Shown here in pieces: positions 10,294-15,985 of a DNA stretch of 15,985 nt (within the stretch, counting starts at the first letter, position 1; every line of letters starts with the position of its first letter). Origin of the DNA: Phoronis pallida. Lineage: Eukaryota > Phoronida > Phoronidae. Location of the stretch: assembly GCA_028565715.1 (NCBI GenBank), contig JAOXYC010243122.1, forward strand, positions 1 to 15,985. The letters run 5' to 3'. The position numbers were made by a program, and so were the translations under genes. The notes below the pieces were generated by a model. It was not told the DNA's origin and made no database searches. It saw only the letters and a list, made by a program, of their open reading frames with translations.

Positions 10294-10982
10294 ACCAATT
10301 TTCTTTTACCTTGATCTGCTTCACGGAGGCCACGCAACTTTTCGCAATGAATTGAATCTTGAATTTCAGCTGAACACGCCTTATACCTTCGCTTCTTCGT
10401 TCCGGCGTTATAAATACATAAATAAAATGTTTACAAACTTGTGAAATCTAGTATCAATTTTGAATTCACGATTATTTCACTCTTTTGTTTTAACAGCCGG
10501 TTGGGTTTTCTATTTGAAACACATCTTCCTTTTATACTGGAACCCGTCTTTTTTTAATCATTTTATCTTCTAGTTATTATGTTTCAGGTAATGGCTTTAC
10601 TTATTATAACCGTTTGACTTTCCAGAAACTTATCATCCACACGGCCCATCTCAAATTCAATGGATATCGACAATGCACACGAGAACTGAATTAAGTTCGA
10701 CGGTTTCCCATTTTAGTAATACTGCTTTCAAAGATGAAAGAAATAAAATAGTAACTAACGGTTTTTGATTTAGAAATGTCCTTTCATGGCGGAACAATGA
10801 CAAATTTAACAATTCACTGATTTCAGGCAAATCAAAAGAATGTCGTCAGTATTCCTATTTTTGACATCATAATTTAAACAAATTACTTGATAATTGAATT
10901 CGAAAAACCGTCGTTGAAAGACCACAATCCCGCAGAACAGGGGTTTCATGTAACCGGCATAATTGCGTCGGGGTGTCAGTCA

Positions 10983-11056
10983 GCCCGGCTAGCTCAGTTC
11001 GGTAGAGCATGAGACTCTTAATCTCAGGGTCGTTGGTTCGAGCCCCACGTTGGGCG
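10983..11056 (+). tRNA. tRNA-Lys (anticodon CTT), copy 3, one T-stem mismatch
   Basis: It differs from the intact copies by one base: G51 to T in the T stem (GTTGG instead of GTGGG), which opposes C63 and breaks the middle T-stem pair. The A box and the B-box core GGTTCGAGCC are intact, and T runs at 11062-11065 and 11067-11070 remain. It is probably still transcribed; whether the product is stable is uncertain. Confidence 0.85.
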
Positions 11057-11162
11057 ACGAGTTTTCTTTTACCTTGATCTGTTTCACGGATGCCACGCAA
11101 CTTTTCTCTATGAATTGATTCTTTCCATTTGTCTGAACACACTGTATACCCTCACTTCTTCC

Positions 11163-11510
11163 GGAAATATCCAGAAGGCCAAATTAACTCTCAAAGAACA
11201 GCAAATCAAGAACAACTGTAGATCGCGGAATCCAGAATCCTGCTGAGGAACTCGCATTCCCACACCGCCAACTTTGCATCGAACTCTGCTGTGATCAAGA
11301 AGATGTAATCAATTATAGAGAACGAGAATCCAAATTAAATTGTGTTTTTGATAAATGGCAAAATAAGGTTTGGCAACGTAAGGAGACCGAATTGTGTAAA
11401 AGAAACAAATGAAACGCCGAATCCAATAGTCGATAATTTTACATTTGTAAGTAGCGATGTACATGTATGACTTTAAGAGGAGGTTGGAAAACTTCCAGAA
11501 AGTTATCATC
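11163..11510. repeat. Variant spacer block, copy 1 (unit 3)
   Basis: About 350 bp replaces the common spacer segment (the one beginning GCGTTATAAATACATAAATA). It is almost identical to 11938-12282. It contains a 74-codon frame without ATG (11188-11409, stop at 11410) that includes FPHRQLCIELCCDQEDV and CVFDKWQNKVWQRKETEL. No family was recognised, and being open in both copies is not evidence of function because the duplication is recent. Confidence 0.9.
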
Positions 11511-11757
11511 CACACGGCCCATCTCAAATTCAACGGATATCGACAATGGCGGGACCATGACAAATTTGTCAATTCACTGATTTCAGCCAAATCAAAAGAA
11601 TGTCGTCAGTATTCCTATTTTTGACATCATAATTTAAACTAATTACTTGATAATTGACTTCGAAAAACCGTCGTTGTAAGACCACAATCCCCGCAGAACG
11701 GGGGTTGCACCGGGGGGATGCATGTAACCGGCATAGTTGCGTTGGGGGTGTCAGTCA

Positions 11758-11831
11758 GCCCGGCTAGCTCGGTTCGGTAGAGCATGAGACTCTTAATCTC
11801 AGGGTCGTGGGTTTGAGCCCCAAGTTGGGCG
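11758..11831 (+). tRNA. tRNA-Lys (anticodon CTT), copy 4, degenerate, likely pseudogene
   Basis: The full length and anticodon are kept, but there are three changes. A14 to G removes the base that normally pairs with T8. C56 to T alters the T-loop/D-loop contact and the B box (GGTTTGAGCC). C65 to A gives a G-A mismatch at the base of the T stem. Together these predict weaker TFIIIC binding and an unstable fold. The T-run terminator is still present (11837-11840). Its 5' flank also carries a local G-rich insertion (near 11710). Confidence 0.75.
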
Positions 11832-11937
11832 ATAAATTTTCTTTTACCTTGATCTGCTTCACGGATGCCACGCAACTTTTCGCAATGAATTGAATCTTTC
11901 CATTTCTCTGAGCACACTGTATACCCTCGCTTCTTCT

Positions 11938-12282
11938 GGAAATATCCAGAAGGCCAAATTAACTCTCAAAGAACAGCAAATCAAGAACAATTATAGATCG
12001 CGGAATCCAGAATCCTGCTGAGGAACTCGCATTCCCACACCGCCAACTTTGCATCGAACTCTGCTGTGATCAAGAAGATGTAATCAATTATAGAGAACGA
12101 GAATCCAAATTAAATTGTGTTTTTGATAAATGGCAAAATAAGGTTTGGCAACGTAAGGAGACCGAATTGTGTAGAAGAAACAAATGAAACGCCGAATCCA
12201 ATAGTCGATAATTTTACATTTCTAAGTAGCGATGTATGACTTTAAGAGGAGGTTGAAAAACTTCTAGAAACTTATCATCCAC
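11938..12282. repeat. Variant spacer block, copy 2 (unit 4)
   Basis: Second copy of the 11163-11510 block, offset 775 bp, with few substitutions (for example ACAACTGTAGATC to ACAATTATAGATC) and a small deletion near 12234. The matching frame is 11963-12184 with a stop at 12185. Both copies also share the downstream deletion junction CGACAATGGCGGGACCATG, so the whole unit was duplicated. Confidence 0.9.
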
Positions 12283-12511
12283 ACGGCCCATCTCAAATTC
12301 AATGGATATCGACAATGGCGGGACCATGACAAATTTGTCAATTCACTGATTTCAGGCAAATCAAAAGAATTTCGTCAGTATTCCAATTTTTGACATCCTA
12401 ATTTAAACTAATTACTTGATAATTGAATTCGAAGACCGTCGTTGTAAGACCACAATCCACGCAGAACGGGGGTTGCATGTAACCGGCATAGTTGCGTTGG
12501 GGTGTCAGTCA

Positions 12512-12585
12512 GCCCGGCTAGCTCAGTTCGGTAGAGCATGAGACTCTTAATCTCAGGGTCGTGGGTTCGAGCCCCACGTTGGGCG
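12512..12585 (+). tRNA. tRNA-Lys (anticodon CTT), copy 5
   Basis: Identical to copy 1 over 74 nt. T runs at 12591-12594 and 12596-12599 form the terminator. Its 5' flank shares the GCAGAACGGGGGTTGCA variant with copy 4, while its 3' flank returns to the common spacer type, so it marks the right end of the two-unit duplication. Confidence 0.97.
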
Positions 12586-13049
12586 ACAAGTTTTCTTTTG
12601 CCTTGTTCTGCTTCACGGATGCCACGCAACTTTTTGCAATGAATTGAATCCTGAATTTCAGCTGAACACACCTTATACCTTCGCTTCTTCCGGCGTTATA
12701 AATACATGAATAAAATGTTTACAAACTTGTGAAATCTACACGGAGTCAATTTTGAAATCACACTAATTTCACTCTTTTGTTTTAACAGCCGAAACGGTTT
12801 GGGTTTTTATTTGAAACGTATCTACCTTTTATAATGGAACCCGCCTTTTTTAATCATTTTATCTAGTTATTATGTTTCCGGTAATGGCTTTTAATTTATT
12901 GTAACTGTTTGACTTTCCAGAAACTTATCATCCACGCGGAAACAGTGTATTATTTTAAATGGATTTTCCTCATCAAAATGGCATGTCTTTTTTAGCTCTC
13001 AATGGGCTGAACTGTTCATAAGCCCCACCTCACCCCAGACCCTGAGCGA

Positions 13050-13075
13050 GGATACCTATATTAATATAGGTATCC
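13050..13075. repeat. 26-bp perfect palindrome, left copy
   Basis: GGATACCTATATT followed directly by its exact reverse complement, without a spacer. It is bracketed by GCGA on the left and CCCGC on the right. It is the mirror partner of 13094-13119 in the foldback element. Confidence 0.95.
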
Positions 13076-13093
13076 CCGCTCTCTCCTGGGCGA

Positions 13094-13119
13094 GGATACC
13101 TATATTAATATAGGTATCC
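13094..13119. repeat. 26-bp perfect palindrome, right copy
   Basis: Same self-complementary sequence as 13050-13075. The two copies are separated by 18 bp that would form the loop if the whole element folds as one hairpin. Confidence 0.95.
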
Positions 13120-13495
13120 TCGCTCAGGGTCTGGGGTGGGGTAGGGCTTGTGAACAGTTCAGCCTATCCAGATCTAAAATAGACATGCCATTTTGATGAG
13201 AAAAATCCATTTAAAATAATACGCTGTTTACTACTTTCAAAGATGAAAGAAATAAAATAGTAACTAACGGTTTTTGATTTAGAAATGTCCTTTCGTGGCG
13301 GAACCATGACAAATTTGTCAATTCACTGATTTCAGGCAAAACAAAAGAATGTAGTCAGTATTCCTATTTTTGACATCCTAATTTAAACTAATTACTTGAT
13401 AACTGAATTCGAAAAACCGTCGTTGTAAGACCACAATACCTGCAGAACAGGGGTTTCATGTAACCGGCATCATAATTGCGTCGCGGTGTCAGTCA

Positions 13496-13569
13496 GCCCG
13501 GCTAGCTCAGTTCGGTAGAGCATGAGACTCTTAATCTCAGGGTCGTGGGTTCGAGCCCCACGTTGGGCG
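13496..13569 (+). tRNA. tRNA-Lys (anticodon CTT), copy 6
   Basis: Identical to copy 1. Terminator T runs are at 13575-13578 and 13580-13583. The spacer before it contains the 290-bp foldback element; the gene's own 5' flank of about 260 bp is intact apart from a small CAT duplication near 13469. Confidence 0.97.
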
Positions 13570-14000
13570 ACAAATTTTCTTTTACCTTGATCTGCTTCAC
13601 GGATGCCACGCAACTTTTCGCAATGGAGTTGAATCTTGAATTTCAGCTGAACACACCTTATACCTTCGCTTCTTCCGGCGTTATAAATACATAAATAAAA
13701 TGTTTACAATCTTGTGAAATCTACACGGAGTCAATTTTGAAATCACGCTAATTTCACTCTTTTGTTTGACCAGCCGAAACCGTTTGGGTTTTTATTTGAA
13801 ACACATCTTCCTTTAATACTGGAACCCGTCTTTTTAATCATTTTATCTAGTTATTATGTTTCCGGTAATGGCTTTATTTATTTAACCGTTTGACTTTCCA
13901 GAAACTTATCAGCCACACGGCCAATCTCAAATTCAATGGATATCGACAATGCACACGAGAACTGAATAAAGTTCGACGAACTGCATGATGGTGTCAGTCA

Positions 14001-14074
14001 GCCCGGCTAGCTCAGTTCGGTAGAGCATGAGACTCTTAATCTCAGGGTCGTGGGTTCGAGCCCCACGTTGGGCG
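14001..14074 (+). tRNA. tRNA-Lys (anticodon CTT), copy 7
   Basis: Identical to copy 1. Most of the conserved 5' flank is deleted: the sequence jumps from the AAGTTCGACG block (about 13978) to GGTGTCAGTCA directly before the gene. Only the last dozen or so flank bases are therefore kept, including the TCAGTCA common to all copies. Terminator T runs are at 14079-14083 and 14085-14088, with the trailer ACCATTTTTC also found in copy 8. Confidence 0.97.
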
Positions 14075-14373
14075 ACCATTTTTCTTTTACCTTGATCTGC
14101 TTCACGGATGCCACGCAACTTTTCGCAATGAATTGAATCTTGAATTTCAGCTGAACACACCTTATACCTTCGCTTCTTCCGGCGTTATAAATACATAAAT
14201 AAAAATTTAATGTTTACAAACTTGTGAAATCTACAGTCAATTTTGAAATCACGCTAATTTCACTCTTTTGTTTTAACAGCCGAAACCGTTTGTGGTTTAT
14301 TTGAAACATATTTTCCATTTATACTGGAACCCAGAGAAGCCATTGCCAGAGTTCAAGGTAAAAGAAAAATGGT

Positions 14374-14447
14374 CGCCCAACGTGGGGCTCGAACCCACGA
14401 CCCTGAGATTAAGAGTCTCATGCTCTACCGAACTGAGCTAGCCGGGC
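14374..14447 (-). tRNA. tRNA-Lys (anticodon CTT), copy 8, inverted
   Basis: The reverse complement is identical to copy 1. Its T-run terminator reads as A runs at 14365-14369 and 14360-14363. It is convergent with copy 7, 299 bp apart. The unit homology extends on the plus strand from about 14355 (3' trailer) to about 14551 (5' flank, reaching CAATTATCAAGTAATT), so an entire promoter-gene-terminator segment was inverted. Confidence 0.97.
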
Positions 14448-14551
14448 TGACTGACACCCCGACGCAATTATGCCGGTTACATGAAACCCCTGTTCTGCGG
14501 AGATTGTGGTCTTACAACGACGGTTTTTCGAATTCAATTATCAAGTAATTT

Positions 14552-14987
14552 GTTACTACCACCTTACACCAGACCATGGGCTTCATTACATCGCAAACTG
14601 TCATCAAACTGGATTCCACCCCACGAATCGTGGTTAAATGTGTTTAAAACAGTATAACACACACTCTGGTTGACAAAAACACCAACATCACCGTTGTTGA
14701 CCTAAAAAGAATCACCAACTTGCCTAGTGACTAAGTCAAGGATGAAGTCATCAAACCCAGACCACTGACTGAATCATACCTAGATGTAACTGCATGTGAT
14801 GCACTCTATCTAGCCACAATGACAACTGAAGAGATGCCCAGCCAGAGTTGTCTTACTAACCAGAGCTAAGTATTTGTCTACATCATCTGTTTAGAGGAGA
14901 AGAACTACACTGATGGGTGCTTGTCCTCATAATGACGTTGAGCCCATTCTAAACAGTTCAACAGCTTATTAGCTATAAAAAAAATTG
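14552..14987 (+). other. Unrelated insert next to the inverted tRNA, with a possible decayed coding frame
   Basis: This segment has no counterpart in the other units and ends where the common spacer resumes (TTATTATGTTTCCGGTAATG, about 14988). One plus frame from 14552 to 14929 is broken by only three stops (14645, 14732, 14867) before a terminal stop at 14930. It reads protein-like in places (DKNTNITVVDLKRITNLPSD; VKDEVIKPRPLTESYLDV). I do not recognise the family, and with this length a chance frame is not excluded. Confidence 0.3.
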
Positions 14988-15128
14988 TTATTATGTTTCC
15001 GGTAATGGCTTTATGTATTGTAACCGTTTGACTTTCCAGAAACTTATCATCCACACGGCCAATCTCAAATTCAATGGATATCGACAATGCACACGAGAAC
15101 TGAATTAAGTTCGACGGTTTCCCATTTA
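14988..15128 (+). repeat. Truncated terminal unit of the tRNA array
   Basis: The common spacer resumes with TATGTTTCCGGTAATGGCTT, continues through CCAGAAACTTATCATCC and GAACTGAATTAAGTTCGACG, and stops after TTTCCCATTTA. No tRNA gene follows, so this marks the right edge of the array. Confidence 0.85.
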
Positions 15129-15985
15129 GGTTGAAAAACCTCATCAAATATGTCTATCATTACGTATCAGTAGTTTTTCCGGGATATATATCTTGTCTTT
15201 GGCTCATGAACAGCTTGCATTCCACGAGTAGTTTCTCTGGTTGAACAATTCACAATTTGGCAAAAAATATCTCTTAAACAAATGTTAACGTTTCGCTGCT
15301 AATTAATTGTATCGGTTACTGATATTTTTAGTAGTCTATCAGCTGTCTAATCGATTAATTAACTTGAGTGTAATAATGTTATAGTACTTGTGACTTTTAC
15401 TATGTTCTGATTAGGATGACTTCTTGTTGAATCATCCAATTAAATACAAAAAATACTAGATACTGCAAGTAATGTTTCCTAATGAACATTGTTTTACATT
15501 CTAATGAAGTGAAATACCAACAATTGTTAGATAATGGCATTTTCAATTTAATCGATGTAACATACATCATCTATTACAATAAATACTAAGCATAAAAATA
15601 CAACAAAATTTCTACAAATTGAATATTGAGCCGAATTCTCAATTGATTTCATATTACTTTTATTTCTTCTATGTACATATAGTTTTGATAAAAAAGTTAT
15701 CAAATTGTTGTTGTTTTTCAATCACAAACACAAATAACGAATTTTGTAAACGTCTGGTGCAATAAACGCAAATAATTAGACTGTTGGCGCATATTGGTCT
15801 TAATTGCACGCGCTAATTCACCGGCAAATCCTCCCTTCTCATTTTAACATGTTACACTACCATCAGTTCATAATAGTCTCGATCACATTCCATTCCTTAA
15901 ACCCATGGAAATGTCTTCTCACCACCAAACTCAAACATCGCTTTTGCCTCATAAATCCATCTCCCATAGACCACTGGACTAGTCT
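15129..15985. other. Gene-free AT-rich stretch
   Basis: No coding frame, RNA gene or repeat recognised. It starts with a small hairpin-forming sequence (AGGTTGAAAAACCT). Confidence 0.5.

Larger units (their letters stand above)
12940..13229. mobile_element. Foldback/MITE-like element with nested palindromes
   Basis: The two halves are inverted complements centred at 13084/13085: terminal AAACAGTGTATTATTTTAAA on the left matches the right end, with roughly 90% identity over arms of about 135 bp. Near the centre each arm holds a 26-bp sequence that is itself a perfect palindrome (13050-13075 and 13094-13119; half-site GGATACCTATATT). There is no open frame and no clear target-site duplication. 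Compared with the spacer after copy 2, about 76 bp of normal spacer (equivalent to 10645-10720) is missing at the insertion point. Confidence 0.85.
9310..15128. repeat. Tandem array of tRNA-Lys(CTT) units
   Basis: Eight tRNA-Lys genes sit in a larger repeat. The shared 5' flank includes AATTACTTGATAATTGAATT, CCGTCGTTGTAAGACCACAA, a GCAGAAC-GGGG stretch, TGTAACCGGCATAATTGCG and finally TCAGTCA next to the gene. The shared 3' flank includes TTTTCTTTTACCTTGATC, CACGGATGCCACGCAACTTT and later TATGTTTCCGGTAATGGCTT and CCAGAAACTTATCATCC. Start-to-start spacing of the plus copies is 798, 763, 775, 754, 984 and 505 bp; the 984 includes a 290-bp insertion. Unit 1 has the most diverged flanks, while units 3 and 4 are nearly identical in their spacers. 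The array ends in a truncated unit at about 15128. Confidence 0.95.

Noticed and set aside
11163-11330. Possible histone H3 pseudogene in the variant spacer block
   Set aside because: A few short matches to H3 codons (for example around CTCTGCTGTGAT) appeared by eye, but they are scattered, need several shifts and do not extend to either side.
10080-14160. Minus-strand open frames containing VAQRGARTHDPEIKSLMLY (five of them, over tRNA copies 2, 3, 4, 5 and 7)
   Set aside because: This peptide is the exact antisense translation of the tRNA-Lys(CTT) gene. It recurs because the gene recurs and is a known kind of false protein prediction.
9310-15128. tRNA-derived SINE array instead of true tRNA genes
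   Set aside because: The genes fold without mismatch in six copies, end at T-run terminators and lack a SINE body or A-rich tail; the flanks are duplicated spacer, not SINE tails.

Overview
This window looks like nuclear DNA from an animal, most likely an invertebrate; the phylum cannot be fixed from the sequence alone. The signs are a von Willebrand factor A (vWA) domain exon with animal-type splice sites and phase-1 boundaries, AT-rich non-coding DNA, a 5'-truncated non-LTR retrotransposon with a (TTA)n tail, ATT/TAA microsatellites, and type-2 (intragenic A/B box) tRNA genes with Pol III T-run terminators. There is no bacterial operon structure. Most long open frames are chance or shadow frames, several of them simply the antisense of a tRNA gene.

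Layout. 1-486: one minus-strand exon (229-486) of a vWA-domain gene; its 3' exons lie left of the window and no 5' exon was recognised to the right. 487-4204: AT-rich intronic or intergenic DNA with one degenerate direct repeat (1096-1290) and one ATT microsatellite. 4205-5630: a 109-bp tandem satellite with decayed edges. 5631-8020: unassigned DNA with a short triplicated motif. 8021-8500: the 3' end of a LINE on the minus strand. 8595-8887: a foldback structure.

The main content is 9310-15128: a tandem array of eight tRNA-Lys genes with anticodon CTT. Seven are on the plus strand in units of about 500-980 bp and one is inverted. Six copies are identical over 74 nt, one has a single T-stem mismatch, and one has three changes at structurally important positions and is probably a pseudogene. 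Conserved flanks show that the array grew by duplication of a larger unit rather than by insertion of tRNA genes alone. The spacers differ: two carry a distinct block of about 350 bp, one contains a 26-bp perfect hairpin, one contains a 290-bp foldback element with two 26-bp palindromes inside, and the inverted copy came with about 435 bp of unrelated sequence. 15129-15985 has no recognised feature.

No multi-gene system is present. The functional output of the window is one exon of a probable extracellular vWA protein and a Pol III-transcribed tRNA-Lys supply; the rest is repeat biology. I do not see a convincing new biological system, but the tRNA array with its nested palindromes and inverted copy deserves a closer look.
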